NCBI GenBank assembly: GCA_014534385.1
Contig: JACVRP010000253.1
Location: 1 to 5,692 of the forward strand
Source: Cyanobacteria bacterium Co-bin13
GTDB lineage: Bacteria; Cyanobacteriota; Cyanobacteriia; Phormidesmidales; Phormidesmidaceae
Reading direction: 5' to 3'
DNA: 5,692 nucleotides
The notes under the pieces: model-generated
The model's input: the letters and a program-made list of their open reading frames with translations, nothing else
The model's database searches: none
Told to the model about the DNA's origin: nothing
Translations under genes and position numbers: made by a program
Shown: in pieces, positions 1 through 5,182 of the stretch
How positions within the stretch are numbered: position 1 is the first letter of the stretch
Layout of the letters: every line of letters starts with the position of its first letter

Positions 1-423
1 ATCCAGCCCTGTCACACCCCGCTGATGCAAAATACCTGGGGCGATGCGCTTTACTGCGTGTTTGCCAGTGTGCAGGAGGCGGGCCTGTTTGCCCTCAAGC
101 TGTGTGATCTAATGCAGACAATTGGCTGGGCTGAGGTCGGTCTGCCTAAGGATATGAACCTGCGCATTTCGCTCCATGCCGGGCCGGTAATGCGTAACTT
201 CAATCCGCTCACGGGGCAGGTCAACTACATCGGCACCCACGTTAACTATGCCGCCCGGATTGAGCCGATTACGCCACCCGGCAAAGTCTACGCCAGCCAG
301 GCATTTGCTGCGATCGCAGCCTCCGAGGGCGTCAACGAATTCTCCTGCGACTACGTCGGCCAGATGCCCTGGGCCAAGCAGTACGGCAGCTTTCCCACCT
401 ACCACGTACACCTGACGCCCTGA
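1..423 (+). CDS. Class III adenylate/guanylate cyclase domain protein, C-terminal part (5' end outside window)
   Basis: Frame 1 is open from the first base to the TGA at 421-423 and gives 140 residues of a protein that starts before the window. It matches the second half of a class III nucleotide cyclase catalytic domain, which makes a cyclic nucleotide from an NTP. Counting from base 1: NTWGDALYCVF (11-21) is the strand with the second metal-binding Asp (D15); RISLHAGPV (55-63) is the usual GI-HxG-V strand; GTHVNYAARIE (78-88) is the GxxVNxAAR helix with the transition-state Asn (N82) and Arg (R86). The first metal Asp lies upstream and is not visible. The two purine-selecting positions, normally Lys and Asp in adenylyl cyclases, are both Asn here (N11, N75), so the substrate cannot be predicted. 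No further domain follows the cyclase. Cyanobacterial relatives can carry large N-terminal sensor regions, but which one is present here is unknown. The gene converges on the TIR-WD40 gene, with three bases between the stops. Confidence 0.85.
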   Translation: MQPCHTPLMQNTWGDALYCVFASVQEAGLFALKLCDLMQTIGWAEVGLPKDMNLRISLHAGPVMRNFNPLTGQVNYIGTHVNYAARIEPITPPGKVYASQAFAAIAASEGVNEFSCDYVGQMPWAKQYGSFPTYHVHLTP

Positions 424-426
424 TCA

Positions 427-2010
427 CTAGCACTGCGGCTCGGTGCTTTGGGAGTGAGTCGAGTCTTGAATCAGTTCATCCCAGTGCCAAATTCGCACCA
501 GGCTGCTGCTGCTGACGCTGCCGAGATAGCGCTGCTCAGCATCAAAGCCAACCAGCCGCACTGGCTGATCGTGATCAATGCACAGCAGCGGCTGGCCCTG
601 CATTGACCAAACCCGCAGGAGCTGGTCCTGGCTGCCGGTAACAATGTGGGCTTCATCTTGGGAAAGGGCAACGGTGTTGACAGGCCCCTGGTGACGCAGG
701 GTGGCCATCGGCTCGACTGACTGTGAGGTGGTGAGGGTCTCTAGCTGAGTGATGTCCCACAGTTGAGCGATGCCGTTGTCGGCGGCCGTGACCAGATAGC
801 GGCCACTCGGGCTGAAGGCGCTGTCGAGCAGCGCACCCCCCTGACCTGGAATGGTCGCAATTAGCTCGTACGCCTGGGAATCGACCCGCCAGAGCCGCAG
901 CTCGCCAGTTTGGGTGGTGGCTGTGAGGATTTGGTCGTCGGGGCTAAAATCAACATCTACAATCGGCAAATCGGGTTGGGCTGTCAGCACCACAGCCTGG
1001 GTACTCAGGTTCCAAACTAAGAGGGTGGGCAGGTCTGCTGTGTCGGCATTACCTGCCCCAGCGCCAGTCAGCACCGCCATAAACTGCTCAGACCCGCTCA
1101 GCACGACCAACTGCGGCTGCAGGGCCTCCACCATGCTGACTTTCTCTGTCGAGAGGGCTGCCAGCCCCAGCGCAATGATGGTTTCGTCGCCTATCTGCTG
1201 CATTTTTTGCAGGCGGGCCAGCTGCCTTTGGCTAGGGTCTTGGGCCTCTACTGCAAGCTGGCGGGAAAAGGCAATTTTGGCCTGCTGGTAGGCCAGGTCC
1301 CGCTGGGCAACGGCTTCGCGGCGCTGGGCCAGGGCAAAGAGGGCAAGTGCGATCGCAACCCCAGCCAACCCCGTCACGGCGGCTAAAAACGTGCGCAGCC
1401 GTCGCCGCTCCTGCTGCTGCCGCTGCGTTTCGGCCTTGCGGCTGCTGCTGATGTAGCGGCGGTGTAGATCGCTGGGGTAGGGCTGCTTGCCCTGGGTCAG
1501 CCAGTCCTCTGCCGCCTCCAGATCGCGACCCCGCAGCAGCAGATCACTCAGCTGACTTTTTTGCTCCCACTCGCGGGCGCGTACCAGCAGCCGGGTGTGG
1601 GCTTTAACGTGATCAAGGTCTGTGTTGAGCGCGGTGATCAGCGACTGAAATGCCGCTTTAAAGTCATCAGCCTCTCGAAAAAACAGCCAGTTGTGCCGCC
1701 CCAGCGCTGGCCGCACCTGAGCCATATCAAAGCCGTCGCGCCGTACAATCGGCATTAGCCGCTTCTGCCCGGCAACGGCATAGTCAACTTCCTCACCACA
1801 GACCTTGGAGGCAATCGAGTCGGGGCTGATGACAAACACAAAGGTGTCGGCAGCATCAATGCCCGCCTTAATTTCCTCCCACCAGTCAGCGGTGAGCGGG
1901 ATGCCTTCCCAGTCCACCCAGGTTTCATACTGGCTCTCAATCAGAGCCTGGTGCAGCACCTGCACAAAGTCCTTATCTTTACGGGAGTAGGAGATGAAGA
2001 CGTCAGCCAT
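427..2010 (-). CDS. TIR domain - transmembrane - WD40 repeat protein
   Basis: Protein of 527 aa. Residues 1-130 are a TIR domain (TIR_2 type): FISYSRKD at 5-12 (strand A and BB region), WVDWEGIP at 31-38, and SKVCGEEV at 68-75, where E74 aligns with the catalytic Glu of NAD+-cleaving TIRs (the WCxxE position of plant TIRs). Residues about 137-190 form the helical linker often seen in cyanobacterial TIR/WD40 proteins. A Gln/Arg-rich basic stretch (about 192-206) precedes one hydrophobic helix (about 207-228), and a coiled-coil-like Ala/Gln/Arg segment follows. The C-terminal half has five WD-like blade ends: LLVWNL (330-335), LRLWRV, AQLWDI, LRVWSM and VRIWHW (505-510). No P-loop or STAND NTPase lies between TIR and WD40, unlike many TIR-NTPase-WD40 sensors. 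Likely role: membrane-anchored TIR effector or scaffold, with the WD40 part sensing or binding a partner. ATG at 2010 is preferred over an in-frame TTG at 2019, because AGGGGAAG (2021-2028) is 10 bases from the ATG but only one from the TTG. It is third in line after LSDAT and SLATT, 70 bp from SLATT. Family call is firm; enzyme activity is inferred. Confidence 0.92.
   Translation of the reverse strand: MADVFISYSRKDKDFVQVLHQALIESQYETWVDWEGIPLTADWWEEIKAGIDAADTFVFVISPDSIASKVCGEEVDYAVAGQKRLMPIVRRDGFDMAQVRPALGRHNWLFFREADDFKAAFQSLITALNTDLDHVKAHTRLLVRAREWEQKSQLSDLLLRGRDLEAAEDWLTQGKQPYPSDLHRRYISSSRKAETQRQQQERRRLRTFLAAVTGLAGVAIALALFALAQRREAVAQRDLAYQQAKIAFSRQLAVEAQDPSQRQLARLQKMQQIGDETIIALGLAALSTEKVSMVEALQPQLVVLSGSEQFMAVLTGAGAGNADTADLPTLLVWNLSTQAVVLTAQPDLPIVDVDFSPDDQILTATTQTGELRLWRVDSQAYELIATIPGQGGALLDSAFSPSGRYLVTAADNGIAQLWDITQLETLTTSQSVEPMATLRHQGPVNTVALSQDEAHIVTGSQDQLLRVWSMQGQPLLCIDHDQPVRLVGFDAEQRYLGSVSSSSLVRIWHWDELIQDSTHSQSTEPQC
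429..449 (+). terminator. Possible weak hairpin terminator of the cyclase gene
   Basis: Five bases after the cyclase stop the plus strand can fold into a 7-bp stem (429-435 with 441-447, one G-T pair) with a 5-base loop, followed only by a short T run (447-449). It overlaps the last codons of the convergent TIR-WD40 gene, so the sequence is under coding constraint as well. The short T tract makes this a weak call. Confidence 0.25.
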
Positions 2011-2020
2011 TGTGATCAAA

Positions 2021-2028
2021 CTTCCCCT
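2021..2028 (-). promoter_or_regulatory. Ribosome binding site of the TIR-WD40 gene
   Basis: On the minus strand AGGGGAAG lies 10 bases before the ATG at 2010 and one base before the alternative TTG at 2019. The spacing selects the ATG and gives the common MADVFISYSRKD-type TIR N-terminus. Confidence 0.5.
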
Positions 2029-2080
2029 AACTGTTGCCCTGATAGATGGTGCCTAAGCGCCAAGTTCAACAAGCGCGTGC

Positions 2081-2854
2081 CTATGCCTCCTGAGTGTGGT
2101 CCTGTTCCCCGGCGGACACGGCTTCAGTCGGTAAGTGAATGACCTTATCGGTTCCCGGAAGCGCCTCTTCTAAGTTGGGAGCAGTGAGAGCAGGGCCGTT
2201 GGCGCTGCTGGGCGCGGGGTAGGGTAGGGTGGCTGCCTGAGGCTGGGTTGAAGGAGGAGCCTGAGCAGCGACAGGCCCTGTCCCCTGCGTCAGATAGTCC
2301 TGTAAGTCCTGTCGCAGCAGATCGGAGACAGACTTCTCGCCATCGGGCTGGGTGATTTGAGTGACGTAGGTCTGCACATCCTGCTGAATCAGCTGCTCTA
2401 CCTGCACCGCAAAGGTCGGGAATGCTTCAGCATGGCTCCTGAAGCTGTAGGGCGGGCTGAGCTGGGAGAACTTCCAGCCTTCTGCCTTGAGCGATTCTAC
2501 AGTGCGGCGGTAGTTGTTCCAGCGCTCGCCGTAGTGGAAAAATTCTTCAACAGCGGCGCTAACGGCAACCAGGCCACTGAGAACAATCACAGCATACTGT
2601 TTGTTTTCGTTGGCTCTGTCAGTCCCCAGGTTCATCCCCACTAAAATAGGCACGATCACCCCCAAAATAATGGCGGTCAGCCGCAGTCGATAGTGCCAGT
2701 CGCGACATTTTCCTGCTTTCTTCTCCATCCAGATCACCTGATCGAGCCAGCGCGCTCGCAAAAAGTGCCGCTGCACATCGCTCAGATCCATTGCTGCAAA
2801 CAGTTTGTCAAAATCTTCCCGCAGGAAATCTACATAAGCACTGTTGGGGGCCAT
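2081..2854 (-). CDS. SLATT domain (DUF4231) two-helix membrane protein
   Basis: Protein of 257 aa. It has the SLATT/DUF4231 layout: an amphipathic N-terminal helical region (1-55), two closely spaced transmembrane helices (about 57-76 and 87-105) joined by a short polar loop, then the conserved cytoplasmic helix region EEFFHYGERWNNYRRTVE (103-120) and a further block up to about 168 with LKAEGWKF, PPYSF and VEQLIQQDVQTYV. SLATT proteins are predicted pore-forming or membrane-perturbing effectors, usually encoded beside a nucleotide sensor or synthase such as SLOG, LSDAT or SMODS. The last 60 or so residues are a low-complexity Pro/Ala/Gln/Ser tail absent from minimal SLATT proteins. Start: ATG at 2854 with AGGA nine bases upstream. 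It lies 148 bp after LSDAT and 70 bp before TIR-WD40 on the same strand, so co-transcription is plausible but not shown. The family is recognised with good confidence; the channel or toxic role is a family-based prediction. Confidence 0.9.
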   Translation of the reverse strand: MAPNSAYVDFLREDFDKLFAAMDLSDVQRHFLRARWLDQVIWMEKKAGKCRDWHYRLRLTAIILGVIVPILVGMNLGTDRANENKQYAVIVLSGLVAVSAAVEEFFHYGERWNNYRRTVESLKAEGWKFSQLSPPYSFRSHAEAFPTFAVQVEQLIQQDVQTYVTQITQPDGEKSVSDLLRQDLQDYLTQGTGPVAAQAPPSTQPQAATLPYPAPSSANGPALTAPNLEEALPGTDKVIHLPTEAVSAGEQDHTQEA

Positions 2855-3002
2855 TGCTGTCTGTCCTGAGTCTGGAAATTAATCCGAGTACTCTCTATTT
2901 ACAGCAAATCCTTTAGCTGCAGATAGTATTGCAAACATCATTGACGTACGCGGTCGCTTTGTTGCCGGCTAGCCCCGCACCGCCAGGATCTCTCTAATGT
3001 CC
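2855..3002. other. Intergenic spacer between LSDAT and SLATT genes
   Basis: This 148-bp gap is AT-richer in its SLATT-proximal half (about 2875-2945). I found no convincing -35/-10 pair and no hairpin followed by a T run, so it shows neither a clear internal promoter nor a terminator. No short ORF with a ribosome binding site is visible. Confidence 0.5.
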
Positions 3003-3794
3003 TCAGGCCAGGGGCAGTGAGCTAAAAACTTGATTCAGCGCCTCTCGTACTTTGGCAGCGCCTTCATCCAGGGCGACCGCCTGAATTAGCCCGGTTGTAA
3101 TTAGGGTATTTAGCGGGTCATCGCTCACGCCGCTCTGCAGAGCGACCGCTAGCTGGTCTGCCGCCCGTCCGCTGCCTGCAATCACCAGCACCGGGCGCTG
3201 GCTGCTCAGGCTGTTGGGCACATCTTGTTTGAGTGCGATCGCACCGCCATTGATCAGTAGCGTAGCGGACGGCAACCCCCCGGCAATGGCATCCGCCATC
3301 TGGGCAATCCAGGGCGATTCATCGCCCCAGTCCTGGCCCGGCACCAGGGCAAAATGGGTGTGGTTGGGCTCTAGTGGCGCAGCATCTTCTGTGTTGGGCG
3401 TTGCTGTGGGTAAAAAGGTCTTGTCTTTGACAACGACTCCCAGCAGCGGAAATTGGGATTGGGTCTTGGTGCGGGTGCTGCCCATTAGCCGCATCACCCC
3501 AGAGTCGGTGCCGCCATCAATGACGACCAGCTGCTGAGCTTCGGCAAAGGGACAGATGACCTCAATAAACAGGCTCTCTAGATCGTGCAAGTAAGCCTCG
3601 GTTAGCCCGCTAGCCCCTCCTACCACCACCAGCGTTGCCTTTGGAGAAGGCATGTTCAACGTCTGCAGAGCCCCCCTCAACTGATTAGGAGACGTGAGTT
3701 CGATGACCTGTGCAGTGGTTCGGTTATCGAAGGTGAGCGGGTAAGCAGACTTCATACGGGGCGGAGACGCTTGAATATGGAATATCATATTCAT
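3003..3794 (-). CDS. LSDAT_prok protein (SLOG-like nucleotide sensor, TRPM N-terminus homologue)
   Basis: Protein of 263 aa from the ATG at 3794. It carries the LSDAT (SLOG in TRPM, prokaryotic) signature in order: PLTFDNRTTAQVIEL (19-33), the Rossmann-type loop VVGGASGL (57-64), the phosphate-binding-like IDGGTDSGVM (92-101), LLGVVV (117-122), HTHFALVPG (145-153), WGDES (156-160), LLINGG (179-184) and RPVLVIAGSGRAAD (200-213). SLOG-superfamily proteins bind or process nucleotides and related ligands; in animals the homologous region forms the cytosolic ligand-sensing part of TRPM channels. In bacteria LSDAT genes occur beside SLATT and TIR genes, as here, so it is the likely sensor for the two downstream products. 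There are no membrane segments. The start is uncertain: the 3794 ATG has only a weak AAAAG before it, and an internal ATG at 3755 (residue 14) would begin close to the conserved PLTFDN block, but it too lacks a clear ribosome binding site. An in-frame TAA at 3800-3798 blocks any upstream extension. Confidence 0.9.
   Translation of the reverse strand: MNMIFHIQASPPRMKSAYPLTFDNRTTAQVIELTSPNQLRGALQTLNMPSPKATLVVVGGASGLTEAYLHDLESLFIEVICPFAEAQQLVVIDGGTDSGVMRLMGSTRTKTQSQFPLLGVVVKDKTFLPTATPNTEDAAPLEPNHTHFALVPGQDWGDESPWIAQMADAIAGGLPSATLLINGGAIALKQDVPNSLSSQRPVLVIAGSGRAADQLAVALQSGVSDDPLNTLITTGLIQAVALDEGAAKVREALNQVFSSLPLA
3780..3792. promoter_or_regulatory. Perfect 13-bp palindrome at the LSDAT start (candidate operator or start-site hairpin)
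   Basis: GAATATCATATTC is symmetric about its central C, and the half-site GAATATG is repeated just to its left (3773-3779), giving overlapping dyads. It covers the second to sixth codons and the last base of the 3794 ATG. If translation begins at 3755, the element would lie 25-37 bases upstream as an ordinary operator. Binding by any protein is unproven. Confidence 0.35.
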
Positions 3795-3866
3795 CTTTTA
3801 AGGGAATGCTTGATCCGGGATAACCGAATTCATCTTTCAAGGAAATGCTGAGCTCGGATACCTGAA
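3790..3866. repeat. Imperfect tandem duplication of about 39 bp at the LSDAT 5' end
   Basis: The unit starting TTCATCTTTTAAGGGAATGC (3790-3828) is followed directly by a second unit starting TTCATCTTTCAAGGAAATGC (3829-3866). About 32 of 38 aligned bases agree with one gap, and the first 21 bases differ at only two positions. On the minus strand each unit contains AAAG-ATG-AAT or AAAAG-ATG-AAT, so the LSDAT start context is duplicated. Confidence 0.7.
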
Positions 3867-3905
3867 GAATGCCCTAAATAATTACGAAATATCACAGGAA
3901 CTGGG
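3795..3905. promoter_or_regulatory. Divergent intergenic region between LSDAT and SNase genes
   Basis: The 111-bp gap must hold the promoters of the divergent LSDAT and nuclease genes unless these are read from further away. The LSDAT-proximal half is the tandem repeat. The AT-rich stretch 3873-3895, with TAAATAATTA at 3875-3884, is the best place for a -10 element of either gene, but I cannot pair it with a good -35 box. Confidence 0.35.
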
Positions 3906-4373
3906 ATGCCGACGCCTCGACTGCGGTTTCAGCTCAACACAATTAAGGACGGCGATACGCTGATTGCTAGCCCAATTGGCCCAAGCAAAGACCAAAGCAG
4001 CGGCCAGATCGAAGCCATTCGACTCTATGGCATTGACTGCCCCGAACTGGCCCAACACCCCTACGGCAAGCTGGCTCGCCAGCGAATTCAGGCGCTGTTG
4101 GCTCCTTACCGCTCTTTTGAGGTGGTCTCTGTCGATCGCGATACCCACGATCGGCTGGTCGCTGAGCTGTGGGTGGCCGATGGCTGCATCAACACCCAAC
4201 TGCTGGCAGAAGGCTATGCGGTTGCCTACGTTCGGCATCTGAAGGAGCCTTATCGGCAGCGGTATTTAGCTGCAGAGGCCGTCGCCCGCAAGGCTCGACT
4301 AAACTTTTGGAGCCAGACCGAGCTAGAGCCGCCCTGGGAGTATCGTCGTCGCAATCCGCGCCGGGTAGGGTAA
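3906..4373 (+). CDS. Thermonuclease-family (SNase-like) nuclease
   Basis: Protein of 155 aa with a single staphylococcal-nuclease (OB-fold) domain that fills almost the whole chain; it is a predicted calcium-dependent DNA/RNA phosphodiesterase. Landmark residues are all present: DGDT at 15-18 (D17 matches SNase D21), RLYGIDCPE at 39-47 (R39, D44 and E47 match R35, D40 and E43), and HDRLVAELWV at 81-90 (R83 matches R87). GYAVAYV and the AExxARxxxxxFW helix (123-135) complete the fold. There is no signal peptide at the N-terminus (MPTPRLRFQL), so it may act in the cytoplasm, unlike secreted nucleases of this family. The basic tail after residue 145 (YRRRNPRR) may help nucleic-acid binding. The ATG at 3906 is preceded by AGGA at 3896-3899. 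It is divergent from LSDAT and nine bases before the VOC gene, with which it forms an operon. Whether it belongs functionally to the LSDAT/SLATT/TIR cluster is unknown. Confidence 0.9.
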   Translation: MPTPRLRFQLNTIKDGDTLIASPIGPSKDQSSGQIEAIRLYGIDCPELAQHPYGKLARQRIQALLAPYRSFEVVSVDRDTHDRLVAELWVADGCINTQLLAEGYAVAYVRHLKEPYRQRYLAAEAVARKARLNFWSQTELEPPWEYRRRNPRRVG

Positions 4374-4382
4374 GGAGAGAGC

Positions 4383-4778
4383 GTGGGGGAGAAAACAGGG
4401 TGGGATTGCCGGGAGGCGTTTTTGACGCTGGGAACGGCTCAGTTTGAGCGGCTAGTGGGGTTCTATCAGGGGCTTTTGCAGCAGGTGGCGCACCCTTACC
4501 TGCCCGACCGCTACGCTGAGTTTGCGCTGCCGGGGATGAAGTTAGCGCTGTTTAGGCCCCAGGTTGAGCACCAGAGCGAGTTTGACCAGCCCAGTAGCGG
4601 CGGCATGAGCCTGTGCCTGGAGGTGGTGGATTTGGAGGGTGCGATCGCACACCTGACCACCCTGGGCTATCCGCCCCCCGGTCCTATCATCTCAGCCTCC
4701 CACGGCCGGGAAGTCTACGCCTACGACCCCGACGGCAATCGCCTCATCCTGCATCAAACCCATTCCCCTATCCCGTAG
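4383..4778 (+). CDS. VOC superfamily (glyoxalase/bleomycin-resistance fold) protein
   Basis: Protein of 131 aa with two beta-alpha-beta-beta-beta modules of the vicinal oxygen chelate fold. The first has FYQGLL (27-32) after the opening strand, and the second has LCLEVVDLEGAIAHL (77-91) and ends in the typical YDPDGNRLIL (114-123). The usual metal ligands look absent: by alignment the opening-strand His is F13, the second-module His is S76 and the late Glu is I122. It may therefore be a non-metal binding protein rather than a glyoxalase, and I cannot name a substrate. The start is GTG at 4383, with the strong ribosome binding site AGGAGAG (4373-4379) overlapping the nuclease stop region, so translation is probably coupled to the nuclease gene. 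The stop lies inside an inverted repeat shared with the convergent DUF3593 gene. Confidence 0.82.
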   Translation: MGEKTGWDCREAFLTLGTAQFERLVGFYQGLLQQVAHPYLPDRYAEFALPGMKLALFRPQVEHQSEFDQPSSGGMSLCLEVVDLEGAIAHLTTLGYPPPGPIISASHGREVYAYDPDGNRLILHQTHSPIP

Positions 4779-4817
4779 AGACACCGCTAAGACGCCACTA
4801 AACTGCGCCTCTACGGG
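4772..4817. repeat. 9-bp inverted repeat spanning both convergent stop codons
   Basis: CCCGTAGAG (4772-4780) and CTCTACGGG (4809-4817) are perfect reverse complements with a 28-base loop. The stop of the VOC gene (4776-4778) is in one arm and that of DUF3593 (4811-4813) in the other. Neither arm is followed by a T run, so it is at best an atypical bidirectional terminator. The GTAGAGAC core resembles the short GTAGAGACG...CGTCTCTAC palindromic repeats scattered in many cyanobacterial genomes, and this may be a degenerate copy. Confidence 0.55.
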
Positions 4818-5107
4818 TTGGCTTTGCGAGCTTCAACAACAGCCTGCCGAAAACCCAGCACCACCAGAATGTTCGACAGGGTGAGAAAGGCCTCAGCGCT
4901 GCCGTGGAGCCAGTCCACATCGGCCAGTTCCACACCGTAGGTGGCTCGGGCATAGAGGCCCGCCGGAATGGTGACGGCGACAAAAACCAGCAGGGCATAA
5001 AAGCCCGACAGCGCCAGCTTGGGGGCCTGCCCAGAGCGGGTGATAAACCAGAGAAAGCCCAAGTAAGGAAATAGGGACAGGGCAAAAAGCGCGTTTTTAT
5101 CAAGCAT
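4811..5107 (-). CDS. DUF3593 family small membrane protein
   Basis: Protein of 98 aa recognised as DUF3593, a family of cyanobacteria and plastid-bearing plants with no established function that I know of. Three hydrophobic segments are visible (about 5-22, 32-52 and 67-87), with FPYLGFLWF (13-21) and AEAFLTLSNILVVLGFRQA (71-89) as its conserved-looking blocks. It is predicted to be an integral membrane protein, perhaps of the thylakoid. ATG at 5107 has no strong ribosome binding site, only GAAAG about 8 bases upstream. It follows the DUF2499 gene by 75 bp on the same strand and probably shares its transcript; the two families tend to be neighbours in cyanobacteria, from memory. Confidence 0.82.
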   Translation of the reverse strand: MLDKNALFALSLFPYLGFLWFITRSGQAPKLALSGFYALLVFVAVTIPAGLYARATYGVELADVDWLHGSAEAFLTLSNILVVLGFRQAVVEARKANP

Positions 5108-5182
5108 TCGAAGACTTTCAGAGGACTTTACAGAAGGGCAGGCGGAGAGCCTGAGGTGGCTTTGAAGAGAATCCAGGAAACA

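Noticed and set aside
109..411. 100-codon frame on the minus strand across the cyclase domain
   Set aside because: Shadow of the cyclase reading frame, which has recognisable catalytic motifs.
851..1291. 146-codon open frame on the plus strand inside the TIR-WD40 gene
   Set aside because: It is antisense to WD40 blades and the linker, its translation is Ser/Trp/Arg-rich with no family resemblance, and the minus-strand frame is clearly the real gene.
2011..2019. Upstream TTG start for the TIR-WD40 gene
   Set aside because: The ribosome binding site would be only one base away; the ATG at 2010 has normal spacing and gives the usual TIR N-terminus.
2048..2061. Small hairpin (GGTGC...GCGCC) between the SLATT and TIR genes as a terminator
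   Set aside because: Only five pairs including one wobble and no T run, so it does not argue against co-transcription.
3214..3537. 107-codon plus-strand frame inside the LSDAT gene
   Set aside because: Antisense shadow; no motif or ribosome binding site, while the minus strand shows all LSDAT motifs.
3882..4238. 118-codon minus-strand frame across the SNase gene
   Set aside because: The plus strand encodes all SNase catalytic residues in order; this frame has no recognisable family.
4798..5103. 101-codon minus-strand frame overlapping DUF3593 in another phase
   Set aside because: Its Arg/Pro/Trp-rich translation is typical of a shifted frame; the frame ending at 4811 has the DUF3593 helices and motifs.
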